From the NCBI GenBank assembly GCA_023398955.1, contig JAEWRL010000190.1, positions 124,001-188,000 on the forward strand: a stretch of DNA of 64,000 bases, read 5' to 3'. Source of the stretch: Pseudomonadota bacterium (GTDB lineage Bacteria > Myxococcota_A > Polyangia > Polyangiales > Polyangiaceae). The translations under genes were made by a program, and so were the position numbers. Below the pieces are notes generated by a model. The model did no database searches and was not told the DNA's origin. It was given only the letters and a program-made list of their open reading frames with translations. Positions 50,290 through 58,874 of the stretch are shown one piece after another; position 1 is the stretch's first letter, and each line of letters starts with the position of its first letter.

Positions 50290-50964
50290 ATGGCCGACAT
50301 CGTGGGCGAGTTTCGATGTGTAAGCTGTGGGGCCGAGTTCGCAGTGCCCGAGCAGGTGCTGGCACGCTATTCGGGGTGGAAACCGAAGCTGTGCCGAAAC
50401 TGCCGTGACAAGGGGAAGGCCACCCCGTCGCGCCGGACCGTCCAACCGACCACGCGCAACGCGAAGACCGGGATGTCACGCGAGCGAAACTGCACGCTCG
50501 ATGAGGTCCTTGCGCGTTTCCACGACGGCCCGGTCGACGGCGTCTTTACGGACGGCGCCGCTGAACCGAATCCCGGGCCTGGTGGTTGGGGCGCCGTGTA
50601 CGTCCAACACAATACCGTGGTGGAGAGAGCCTACGGGCACGAACCCGCGACCACGAACAACCGGATGGAGCTCACGGCGCTCATTCGGGGATGCGCTCTC
50701 GTTCCTCCACAGCAGACCGCCATCCTCTATACGGACAGTCGGCTCTGCGTACAGAGCATCAATGAGTGGGCCAAGGGTTGGGAGCAACGCGGCTGGAAAC
50801 GCAAGGGCGGCGCCATCAAGAACCTGGATCTCGTTCAGGAACTCTATGCCATCGTCAAGGCGCGCCCAGAGCTGTCACTCCAGTGGATCGCGGCGCACTC
50901 GGGCTTCCGTTGGAACGAGTATGCTGACGCCCTGGCGACTGCTTATCGCCGCGACAAGCTCTGA
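50290..50964 (+). CDS. rnhA: Ribonuclease H with N-terminal zinc ribbon
   Basis: 224 aa from ATG at 50290. Residues ~7-40 form a zinc ribbon (CVSC and CRNC pairs around a basic helix). Residues ~75-220 are RNase HI: active-site Asp in FTDGAAEPNPGPGGWG, Glu in NNRMEL, Asp in YTDSRLCVQSINEWAKGW and Asp in YADALATAYR; the handle (WKRKGGAIKNLDLVQEL) is kept. It cuts RNA in RNA-DNA hybrids. The ribbon may widen substrate binding; it resembles zinc-ribbon-x-ba small domains found alone in related genomes. Confidence 0.92.
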   Translation: MADIVGEFRCVSCGAEFAVPEQVLARYSGWKPKLCRNCRDKGKATPSRRTVQPTTRNAKTGMSRERNCTLDEVLARFHDGPVDGVFTDGAAEPNPGPGGWGAVYVQHNTVVERAYGHEPATTNNRMELTALIRGCALVPPQQTAILYTDSRLCVQSINEWAKGWEQRGWKRKGGAIKNLDLVQELYAIVKARPELSLQWIAAHSGFRWNEYADALATAYRRDKL

Positions 50965-50978
50965 CTACGAGCCCAATC

Positions 50979-51575
50979 TCAACGCCGTTTGTCCCTGGCA
51001 ACAGCGGCTTTGGTCCGCGTGCTCCGCTCGAGCAGCGCAGCATAGCTGTCCGGTGACAGCGTGAGCCTGCCCTGGACCCACTCGCGCATCGCCGGTGCCA
51101 CCTCCGACTCCCACAGGCCCGACAAGCGGAGCGATAGGAACTCATCGTAGAGGCTCACCCAAACCTCGTCCAGCTTCTCGAGGAGCATCATTCGTTCCAA
51201 GAAGCGTTCCTCCGACTCAGCGGCAGTCAGGGCTGGCATCCTGACGCCCGAGAGAGCGAAGCGTTGGGCGTCGAAGGAGAATGCGTACTCGTTCTCGTCG
51301 ACGATGAGCCGCAGCGCAGCCTTTACCGGCACCTTTCCTTGCTGCAGGGCCGCGGTCGCTTCCGCGCCGGTGCTGGGCGCCATTCCGCTCAGAGTCGCCT
51401 TCTCGGTGGGGGCGGTCCACAGCGCGAGAACGAGACGAGTGTCGACCCACAGGTCGGCGCGTCGCCCGTCAGCAAGGTCGAAACTGCCATCGAACAGCTC
51501 CACCTTGAACCATAGCCAGCTGAGAAACTCGACCCCGATGAAGCGAGTCGTCTCGATACGATCGACGAGGTCCAT
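50979..51575 (-). CDS. RdgC-like protein, C-terminal half
   Basis: 198 aa from ATG at 51575, which shares its A with the upstream TGA (TGATG), so translation is coupled. It starts with FIGVEFLSWLWFKVELFDG and continues with a region like the RdgC second half (GKVPVKAALRLIVDENEYAF, VRMPALTAAESEERFLERMM). In E. coli RdgC is one ~300-aa ring-forming DNA-binding protein that limits RecA. Match judged by pattern, not search. The frame is open further upstream to 51797 but inside the preceding gene. Confidence 0.5.
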   Translation of the reverse strand: MDLVDRIETTRFIGVEFLSWLWFKVELFDGSFDLADGRRADLWVDTRLVLALWTAPTEKATLSGMAPSTGAEATAALQQGKVPVKAALRLIVDENEYAFSFDAQRFALSGVRMPALTAAESEERFLERMMLLEKLDEVWVSLYDEFLSLRLSGLWESEVAPAMREWVQGRLTLSPDSYAALLERSTRTKAAVARDKRR

Positions 51576-52210
51576 CACCCCTCCTTCGGCAGGGGCGCCG
51601 CGTGAAACGGAGTCTGCTCCGCTCGGTTCAGTGCAGCCTTCTGCTCTGCGGAGAGGCCCCGCTGCAGAGCAGCAACGTAAGGGCTGTCCACGGCTAGCTC
51701 CATCCCGAAGGTCGCATCGAAGAGCGCTGCGAGCCGCTCTTGCAGGCCCTTCGAATGGCTCCAGAAGCGGGCCACGCCGGAGTCGAGATTCCAGCAAAAA
51801 TCATAGCTCTGCATGTGGGGTAGGAGCTGCCGCTTGAGGGACAGCGCGACTCTTGCCCTGAGCTCCTGCTTCTCAGTCCTCCCCAGGCGCTCCTTACCTT
51901 TCTTCTCCAGGAGCTCCCGCTCGGCCTCCACCAGGTGTGCGGAGAGCAGCGCATGCGGCAGCCGCCAGCGATCGACGCGGAACGCCAAGGATAGATAGCT
52001 GCCGCTATAGACGGAGTCATGGCGCAGCTCGAGTTCGAGGGGGCTCGCCACACGGCACCAGCCATAGCGCTCCTCCTCGTCCGATTCCGGCGATAGCGGA
52101 CGAAAGACACGATGACGGATGCGCCGCATGAACGAGTTCCTGAAGTCGTCAGGGAGCTCTCCTCGGACGTGGAATTTCGTGAAGGTCAGTGATCCAGCGA
52201 TTGCACCCAC
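51575..52210 (-). CDS. RdgC-like protein, N-terminal half
   Basis: 211 aa. TFTKFHVRGELPDDFRNSFM..RRIRHRVFRPL at the start and KQELRARVALSLKRQLLPHM, SYDFCWNLDSGVARFWSHSK, GMELAVDSPYVAAL at the end resemble the RdgC first half (a strand-rich domain with an S-x-S type segment). The next gene, overlapping by one base, supplies the second half. Together ~410 aa. Confidence limited because the family is divergent. Confidence 0.5.
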   Translation of the reverse strand: MGAIAGSLTFTKFHVRGELPDDFRNSFMRRIRHRVFRPLSPESDEEERYGWCRVASPLELELRHDSVYSGSYLSLAFRVDRWRLPHALLSAHLVEAERELLEKKGKERLGRTEKQELRARVALSLKRQLLPHMQSYDFCWNLDSGVARFWSHSKGLQERLAALFDATFGMELAVDSPYVAALQRGLSAEQKAALNRAEQTPFHAAPLPKEG

Positions 52211-52367
52211 AGAACGGCTCCCGGCGATTCGGGCTCTGCTGTGTCACCGAAGGGAGGCGTGCGCAAACGAAGCCAGAAGTCAGCCGTCGAAGAGCTGCCA
52301 AACCGGGTAACCTACCTGCGTCAAGGGGGCTCGGCCGTGCCGCAGTTCGCGCGGGACGCCTGCCCCG

Positions 52368-54137
52368 CTACTCCGCCGCGGGAGCGGACTTCGCTCTGAG
52401 TTGAACGAGCTGCTGTTGGATCTCCCGGGCATTCTCGCCGTCCACGAGATCGCTGTGACAACTGGCCTTCTCGGATTGCTGACCGGCCACCGCGCGCCGA
52501 GTCTTGGAAGCCAGCCGATGGATCTCTGCAGGGCTCAAGACGCCTCGGGTTTCCAGGATGGCGCGCTGCTCCGCGCTCAACGCCGGAGACTGCATGACCC
52601 GATCGCGCTCGAAGCCCGTGGCCTTCCCGCTACCGAACTCGGCAATCTCCTTGCTGATTCGTACGGCGCACCAGTCGTGGCCACACATCGCACAGAAGTC
52701 GGTGTCGACGTCCAAATCCTCGTCGTGAAACGCGCGCGCGGTGTCCTCGTCGAAGGACAGCTCAAAGTGCTTCTCCCAATTGAGGGCGGCGCGCGCCCTG
52801 GTCAGGTCATCGTCCCAGTCACGTGTACCGGGGATCCCTAGGGCCACGTCCGCGGCGTGCGCCGCGATCTTGTACGCGATGCATCCTTGCTTGACGTCCT
52901 CGCGCTTGGGGAGACCCACGTGCTCCTTGGGAGTCACATAGCAGAGCATGGCAGCTCCATGAAACCCGGCTGCTGTCGCGCCGATAGCGCTCGTTATGTG
53001 ATCATAACCAGGAAAAGTATCCGTCACTAGCGGACCGAGCACATAGAAGGGAGCTCCGTGACACAGAGCTCGCTGCAGCTTCATGTTGAACTCTATTTGG
53101 TCGAAAGGCACATGTCCCGGACCTTCGACCATCACTTGGCAGCCATGCCTCCAGGCCCTCTCGGTCAGCCTGGCGAGGGTTTCGAGCTCGGCGAGCTGCG
53201 CGGTATCGCTGGCATCGGCGAGCCCGCCCGGGCGGAGGCCGTCTCCGAGGGAGAAGCTCACGTCATACTCGCGCATGATCTCGCAAATCTGGTCAAAGTG
53301 CGTGAACATGGGGTTCTCCTGTTCGTGCACCAGCATCCATTTCGCGAGCAGGGAGCCGCCTCGGCTCACGATGCCGATGAGGCGATCTTTGACGTGTGGC
53401 AGGTGGTCTCGGAGGACACCGGCGTGGATCGTGAAGTAGTCGACCCCCTGACGTGCCTGAGCCCGCAGCGTCTCAAGGATGACCTCTGGCGTGAGGTCCT
53501 CAATCTTGCGACCAATGATCATCGAGTAGATGGGCACCGTGCCGATAGGTACCGTGCTACTTCGGAGGATTGCCTCACGGCATGCTTCCAGGTCCCCGCC
53601 CGTCGAGAGGTCCATCACCGTGTCAGCGCCCCAGCGCTCCGCCCACTTCAGCTTGTCGACCTCCTCGGACATGCTCGAGGAAACCGGCGAAGCGCCCATG
53701 TTGGCGTTGATCTTGGTGCGCGACGCACGCCCAATTGCCATGGGGTCGAGCTGGTAACCCAAGTGGACACGGTTCGCCGGGACGATCATGCGGCCCGCCG
53801 CGACCTCGTTCCGCACCTGTTCGGGGCTCAGATGCGGCTCGCGCTCGGCGATGCGTTGCATCTGTGGAGTGACGACACCGAGACGAGCAAACTCTAACTG
53901 CGTCCTCGGCTCGAATCCCGCGGGTGCCACGGCATACACTCCGTCACGACGCCAGCCCGGAGGGAGGAAATCCCATGCCGTCTTCTCACTGACAGGCGGC
54001 ATTCCAGGCGTGTCGGGCGACGAGAATGCCCGGGCGCTTCCGATCTCTGCGCCGAGTGCGAAGGAACCAGGGTTCGTTCCGGCCCCCGCCGATGCCGGGT
54101 TCGGGGCGCCTCTGAGTGGCAGTTGCCAACGGTTCAT
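52368..54137 (-). CDS. thiC: Phosphomethylpyrimidine synthase ThiC
   Basis: 589 aa from ATG at 54137, AGGAG 7 nt upstream. Conserved: GASPVSSSMSEEVDKLKWAE, WGADTVMDLSTGGDL, FTIHAGVLRDHLP, GPGHVPFDQIEFNMKLQRAL. The C-terminal iron-sulfur site is C-x2-C-x4-C (CAMCGHDWC). This radical SAM enzyme turns aminoimidazole ribotide into the thiamine pyrimidine. Controlled by the TPP riboswitch in its leader. Confidence 0.97.
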   Translation of the reverse strand: MNRWQLPLRGAPNPASAGAGTNPGSFALGAEIGSARAFSSPDTPGMPPVSEKTAWDFLPPGWRRDGVYAVAPAGFEPRTQLEFARLGVVTPQMQRIAEREPHLSPEQVRNEVAAGRMIVPANRVHLGYQLDPMAIGRASRTKINANMGASPVSSSMSEEVDKLKWAERWGADTVMDLSTGGDLEACREAILRSSTVPIGTVPIYSMIIGRKIEDLTPEVILETLRAQARQGVDYFTIHAGVLRDHLPHVKDRLIGIVSRGGSLLAKWMLVHEQENPMFTHFDQICEIMREYDVSFSLGDGLRPGGLADASDTAQLAELETLARLTERAWRHGCQVMVEGPGHVPFDQIEFNMKLQRALCHGAPFYVLGPLVTDTFPGYDHITSAIGATAAGFHGAAMLCYVTPKEHVGLPKREDVKQGCIAYKIAAHAADVALGIPGTRDWDDDLTRARAALNWEKHFELSFDEDTARAFHDEDLDVDTDFCAMCGHDWCAVRISKEIAEFGSGKATGFERDRVMQSPALSAEQRAILETRGVLSPAEIHRLASKTRRAVAGQQSEKASCHSDLVDGENAREIQQQLVQLRAKSAPAAE

Positions 54138-54203
54138 CGTTTCTCCTGAGCGTCTGGCGATCTGGTTCGCAAACGAACGCAGGGACCACGCTCATGGAGC
54201 GCC

Positions 54204-54285
54204 GCTTTCCTACGCCGGTCCGAACCGGATCAGGTTCCACGGGTTCATCTCAGCGTGCTGTCCTGAGCGCGCGCCCCGAGCGACC
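54204..54285 (-). promoter_or_regulatory. TPP (THI-box) riboswitch of thiC
   Basis: Minus strand holds GCTGAGATGAACCCGTGGAA, CCTGATCCGG, and CCGGCGTAGGAAAGC: the CUGAGA and ACCUGAUC core segments of the thiamine aptamer with the following P4/P5 hairpin (CCGGTTCGGACCGG). It lies 67 nt before the thiC start. High TPP would shut thiC off, probably by hiding the ribosome site. Confidence 0.92.
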
Positions 54286-54468
54286 GGGCCACCATAGCGC
54301 CACAGCACGACTGGCGTAAGGGCGGGCGAGTAAAAACGCCGCGACTCGAGCACTGTCCGTCGCGTCACGCGCCGGCTGCCCGACAAGCCCTGCCCAAACG
54401 GCGGCACATGGTGGATCCGTCGCGGGCTCCGCTGGTAGAGTGCCGCTCGCATCGCCGAGGGTAGCATC

Positions 54469-55767
54469 ATGCATCATCCCATCAGCCTCGTTTCCGCCGC
54501 AATCGTCGGGCTTACGCTCACAGCGGCGAGCGCCAACGCCCAAAGTTGGACCAACGCGCGTCAGACACCCCGAGTCACGGACATTCTCGAGGTCGACCAG
54601 ACAGGCGAGTCGGGCTGGCCATTCGGCTCAGAAGATGTGGCAGGCGACGGCCTCGGCATCTTCACAGCCGTCGAGCAGGGCCATGACCTTCGCAGCGCCT
54701 ATGTGGACACGGCGTCCGGAAGGCTGTGGCTGCGCGTCTATGTCTCGAGTGAGAATCAGCCTCCAACCGCCCTGAAGCTATTCCTGTTCATCGACTCCGA
54801 CGCCAATCCCTCGACGGGTGGTCCAGCGCACGGCGCTACCCTCGATCCGCGCCTCGACGACGATCCTTCGTCCGGAGGCTACGAACACGTCGTGGTCCTC
54901 ACGGCGGCCGTCCCCGAACCCACCATCTGGGACTGGTCGGACGCTGAGCTCGGGTACGTCGAGGCAGCCATCCCGGATGGACGAGCGGAGCAGTCGCGGG
55001 GCACCGACGTCGATCCCCTTCAGCTGGGAGAATCGCGCCACGGTTACCTCCAGGTGGAGGTCGACCTGGCGGCCATTGGCACCACGGACGGCTGCGCCTC
55101 ACGGCTCTTCGTTCGCTCCGTGACGGATGACGATGGCGCTGGTGACGGCGATCAGGAGCTGGGGGAAAAGAACCAGTGTATCGCTGCGGATACCGATTCT
55201 GACGGCGTGTTGGACCCCTATGTTCCTGCCGAGTGCAGTCGCAACGACGACTGCCCGCTCTGGGGCTTGTGCGTCGACGGCCACTGTGCGCTTCCCCGCG
55301 CGTGCGAGGACGACCCCGATTGCCGCGATGACGAGATCTGCACCGTCGACGGCCGCTGCGTCGCAGCTGGCGGCGCTGAATGCGACGACAGCGAGGACTG
55401 CGATGGACTCGTCTGCGACGGCGGTGAATGCGTCGCGTGCACACCCAATGGCAGTGATTGCGGGCCGAACGCCCTCTGCGGTCCAGACGGACTGTGTGTC
55501 CCGAGCTCGGACACGGCAGGAGCCGGTGGCGATAGCGGTCGAGGGGACGGCGGAGGCGGCGCTGCAGGACTCTCCCTGGAGGAAGGCGAGGAGGTGAGCG
55601 GTGGCGCGTTCCGCTGCACTGTCACATCGCAACGCCCCTCGCTCCTTGGCGTCATCCTAGGGGCCTCGAGCGTCCTGCTGCTGAGCAGACGACGTGGCCA
55701 ACGCAGGGGCCAGCGCCACACTGGCGCGGGCACTGCTCGCGGGGTAGTCGGAGGAACCAATGCATAA
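54469..55767 (+). CDS. Secreted Cys-rich protein with MYXO-CTERM-like C-terminus
   Basis: 432 aa. Signal peptide (residues 1-25, cut after ANA). A ~200-residue beta-rich domain with Asp-rich patches (LKLFLFIDSDANPSTGGPA, DTDSDGVLDPY) is followed by five short Cys repeats (NDDCPLWGLCVDGHC, DPDCRDDEICTVDGRC, SEDCDGLVCDGGEC and similar). The end has a Gly/Asp linker, a lone Cys (GGAFRCTVTS), a hydrophobic stretch (LLGVILGASSVLLL) and an Arg cluster (SRRRGQRRGQR), the layout of the MYXO-CTERM sorting tail. Probably surface-anchored. Overlaps the OmpA gene by 8 nt. Confidence 0.8.
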   Translation: MHHPISLVSAAIVGLTLTAASANAQSWTNARQTPRVTDILEVDQTGESGWPFGSEDVAGDGLGIFTAVEQGHDLRSAYVDTASGRLWLRVYVSSENQPPTALKLFLFIDSDANPSTGGPAHGATLDPRLDDDPSSGGYEHVVVLTAAVPEPTIWDWSDAELGYVEAAIPDGRAEQSRGTDVDPLQLGESRHGYLQVEVDLAAIGTTDGCASRLFVRSVTDDDGAGDGDQELGEKNQCIAADTDSDGVLDPYVPAECSRNDDCPLWGLCVDGHCALPRACEDDPDCRDDEICTVDGRCVAAGGAECDDSEDCDGLVCDGGECVACTPNGSDCGPNALCGPDGLCVPSSDTAGAGGDSGRGDGGGGAAGLSLEEGEEVSGGAFRCTVTSQRPSLLGVILGASSVLLLSRRRGQRRGQRHTGAGTARGVVGGTNA

Positions 55768-57211
55768 GTCCTTCCCGTTCTTGTGCGCAGTCCTTGGGGT
55801 CACGCTGTGTGGCGCGGCCAGCGCGCAGGTCGATGCAGAGCGCTTCAAGCCGGCAGTGACCCCGGATGGATGGGTTACCGCGGAAGGCTCCGGGCTCCGG
55901 AATACCGCCGACCCTTGGGAGTTCGGCCTGTTTCTGAACTACGGCCTGAATCCCCTCGTCATTGCGAATGCCGATGGGGACGTGCGCTCCGAAATCGTTG
56001 GGGGACGGCTAGGCTTCGACGCACTGGCTTCGGTGACTCTCGCCAAGCCATTCACCTTGGGCGTTGACTTACCTGTCTTCGTGGCACAGCAAGGAGACTA
56101 CGATCCATCGTTCGCAGGCATTGGGGACGTCCGCGTGGTTCCGAAGCTGCGGCTCCTCGACGACCGCGTCGATCCGCTCGGGCTGGCGCTCGTCGCGGAG
56201 GTCCGCGCACCGACGCACACAGGGGATTTCGCGGGTGGTGAAAGGAACGTAACGTTCGTTCCAAAGGCCATCCTCGATCACCGCTTCGGCAGTGGTATCC
56301 GCCTCGGGTTCAATGCTGGGGCTGCCATTCGGGAGACGAGTACTTTCGCAAACGTGGAGGCGGGCAGCGAGTTCGTATATGCGGCAGCACTTGGCTACCG
56401 CTTCGGCGGTTTCGAAGGCAAGACGGAGCTCGGGGTCGAGCTCAACGGCGGCGTTGGCCTCTCCCAAAGGGACGCAGAGGAGCTGCCCCTGGAAGGTTTC
56501 CTCTACGTGCGTCATGAGCCCACGCCTGAATGGGAGCTCATGGGCGGGCCGGGCATCGGCATCCTTCCCGGCTACGGCGTGCCCACCGTGCGCGTCTTCG
56601 CAGGTGTGCGTTACCGTCCAACCTCTCACGACAAGGACTACGACGGTATCGCGGACGACGAAGACCCCTGCCCCGAGATGGCGGAGGACCGCGACGGCTA
56701 CCAGGACGGTGATGGCTGTCCTGAGGAGGACCCCGACGGAGACCGCGACGGCGTCGCGGACTGGGACGACGAATGTCCGGATGCCAAGGAAACAATCAAT
56801 GGAGTGGATGACGAGGATGGTTGCCCGGACTACGGGGATCCGCGAGTCATCTACGAGGAGGGCCGCTTCAAAATTCTCGACCCCGTGCACTTCGAACACG
56901 GCTCCTCCGAGATCAGCCAGGACTCCCACGAACTGCTCGATCAGGTGGCCCTCACCGTCAAGGCGCATCCAGGCCTGCGGGTCCAGATAGAAGGACACAC
57001 GGACGACACGGGGCCCGCCGAGGTGAACCAACGGTTGAGTCAGCAGCGTGCACATGCCGTGCGCCGCTATTTGGTGGACAGAGGCGTGAGCCCCCGACGC
57101 TTGGAGGCTCGGGGATTCGGAGAAAGCCGACCCCTCGAGGACGGCACGTCCGAAGGGGCGCGCTCCTCGAATAGACGTGTGGAATTCGTAGTCATTGACG
57201 AGTCCCAGTAG
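55760..57211 (+). CDS. OmpA-family outer-membrane protein with type 3 thrombospondin repeats
   Basis: 483 aa. Signal peptide (KSFPFLCAVLGVTLCGAASA), a ~260-residue beta-barrel-like region, then calcium-binding Asp-rich repeats (DYDGIADDEDPCPEMAEDRD, DGDRDGVADWDDECPDAKET, VDDEDGCPDYGDP), and an OmpA peptidoglycan-binding domain (VQIEGHTDDTGPAEVNQRLS, QQRAHAVRRYLVDRGV, ARGFGESRPLEDGTSEGARS). Ties outer membrane to wall. Translationally close to the preceding secreted protein. Confidence 0.93.
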   Translation: MHKSFPFLCAVLGVTLCGAASAQVDAERFKPAVTPDGWVTAEGSGLRNTADPWEFGLFLNYGLNPLVIANADGDVRSEIVGGRLGFDALASVTLAKPFTLGVDLPVFVAQQGDYDPSFAGIGDVRVVPKLRLLDDRVDPLGLALVAEVRAPTHTGDFAGGERNVTFVPKAILDHRFGSGIRLGFNAGAAIRETSTFANVEAGSEFVYAAALGYRFGGFEGKTELGVELNGGVGLSQRDAEELPLEGFLYVRHEPTPEWELMGGPGIGILPGYGVPTVRVFAGVRYRPTSHDKDYDGIADDEDPCPEMAEDRDGYQDGDGCPEEDPDGDRDGVADWDDECPDAKETINGVDDEDGCPDYGDPRVIYEEGRFKILDPVHFEHGSSEISQDSHELLDQVALTVKAHPGLRVQIEGHTDDTGPAEVNQRLSQQRAHAVRRYLVDRGVSPRRLEARGFGESRPLEDGTSEGARSSNRRVEFVVIDESQ

Positions 57212-57395
57212 GCGCGAAGGTTGCGCGGAACCGGGTGGCACCGCAGGACGCAACCCGCCAACGGATGGTCAGCCATCCGGCACAGGGTAACGACAGGCTC
57301 GCGTCCCAAAACCAGAAGCAGGTGCAGTTGGCGCCCTCTCGCACGGTCCTCGGTGGCACGTCGTCCAAGGTTTTGGGGCTATAAGAGGAATCGGC

Positions 57396-58874
57396 ATGAG
57401 CGGTTCGGAACGATGCGTAGGATTCCGCTTCGGCCAGTTCGAGCTGGAGCTGGGGAATCGCACCCTCCGACGTGGCGGGACTATCGTCAACGTCGAGCCA
57501 AAGGTGCTCGACTTTCTGACGCATCTGCTCGTCCACCGCGACCGCCTCGTGACGCACGACGAGCTCCGCAGTCACCTGTGGCCCGGCATCGTGGTGGCGC
57601 AGGCTTCGATCGGACGCCTTGCGAAGGAAACACGAAAGCTCGTGGGCGATACTGGGGAGCAACAGCATACCATCTCCACGCGTCGTGGTTACGGCTACCA
57701 GTTCGTTGCGCCCGTCGAGGAGCTGAGCGGACCACTCCGTGATCGCTCGGCCCAGGCCCCCCCTGACGACGGGCGCGACGCGAACACTACCGTCGTCGAA
57801 TCGAGCGACGGCGCCCTCGCCCTTTCGGTGCACTGGCTGTGGCCACGCGACTTCGTGGTACGGCTGAACCATGATCGGGTCCTCGTGATCGGCCGCGTCG
57901 AGGGGTGCGACCTGGTGCTCGGCGGCCAGTCGCTGTCGCGCCGTCACGCGCGACTGGTTCCAGACGGCCCCGTATGGCTCATCGAGGACCTCGACAGCAG
58001 GAACGGAAGCTTGATCAATGGGGTCCGCGTACGGAGGGCCGCTCTCACACCCCATGACGTGCTTCGCTTCGGTGACTGGGTGGGCGTCGTAGAGACGGCG
58101 GACCTCGCGGAGAAGCCGCCTTTCCGGGCCCTCGCTCCGGATCTCCTCGGAGGCCCCGCCTTGGATCGCGCGTTGGCACCGGGGTGGCAGCTCGCCGGCA
58201 CCCCCCACCCCATCGGTCTTTGTGGCCCTCCAGGCGTGGGCAAGCGCGCAGCAGCCCACGCGATCCATGGCAGAAGCGGACGTCCCGGTGCATTGGTCGA
58301 GTTGTCTGGGCGCGACGTCGCGGGCGACGCAGATGCGGGTGCGCGAAACCCGTCGGACGGAACCCTCCGGGCGTTCTGGACGCAGGCAGCGCGGGGGACC
58401 CTGTTGCTACGTGGTGTCACGGACTTCATGCCGCACACCCAGGACGCCCTCGCCCAAATGCTGCGGACCAACGCTGAGGAGCCGACGGCACCGCGGTGCA
58501 TCTCCACTTCACCGGTCCCGCTGACGGAAGCCGTGAGTCGCGGCGCCTTGACGAGCGCGCTCTACGAGGTGCTCCATGGCCTGGAGATACGCGTTCCCTC
58601 GCTAAGACAGCGCATCGGTGACATTCCACAGCTCTTTCGACACTTTCTGCGCGAACAGGCCGCGGCCCGCCCACCGGATTTGTCATCACGCTGTGTCGAG
58701 CGTTTGTGCCTCTATCGCTGGCCCAGCAATGTTCGCGAACTGCGAGCGCTCGCGCGGGAGGTACTGCTGACCCATGAGCAGGCCGCTCGCCTCGACGGTG
58801 ATTGCCTCCCAGCATGGCTCACCGCGGATCTGGAGACCCAGCTGCATCCGCCGCGACGAGACAGCACCCCATGA
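57396..58874 (+). CDS. Winged-helix, FHA and degenerate AAA+ regulator
   Basis: 492 aa. Residues 1-105: OmpR/CadC-type winged helix (LELGNRTLRRGGTIVNVEPK, LLVHRDRLVTHDELRSHLWP, ISTRRGYGYQF). ~148-225: FHA domain (VLVIGRVEGCDLVLGGQSLS, RRHARL, DLDSRNGSLINGVRV). ~265-480: bacterial-enhancer-binding AAA+ relic with Walker A GPPGVGKR, but GAFTGA is replaced by GTLRAF and Walker B GTLFLDE by GTLLLRG; WPSNVREL is kept. So it should not open sigma-54 promoters and may bind but not hydrolyse ATP; it probably acts as a DNA-binding regulator reading phospho-Thr. Overlaps the kinase gene by 4 nt. Confidence 0.82.
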   Translation: MSGSERCVGFRFGQFELELGNRTLRRGGTIVNVEPKVLDFLTHLLVHRDRLVTHDELRSHLWPGIVVAQASIGRLAKETRKLVGDTGEQQHTISTRRGYGYQFVAPVEELSGPLRDRSAQAPPDDGRDANTTVVESSDGALALSVHWLWPRDFVVRLNHDRVLVIGRVEGCDLVLGGQSLSRRHARLVPDGPVWLIEDLDSRNGSLINGVRVRRAALTPHDVLRFGDWVGVVETADLAEKPPFRALAPDLLGGPALDRALAPGWQLAGTPHPIGLCGPPGVGKRAAAHAIHGRSGRPGALVELSGRDVAGDADAGARNPSDGTLRAFWTQAARGTLLLRGVTDFMPHTQDALAQMLRTNAEEPTAPRCISTSPVPLTEAVSRGALTSALYEVLHGLEIRVPSLRQRIGDIPQLFRHFLREQAAARPPDLSSRCVERLCLYRWPSNVRELRALAREVLLTHEQAARLDGDCLPAWLTADLETQLHPPRRDSTP

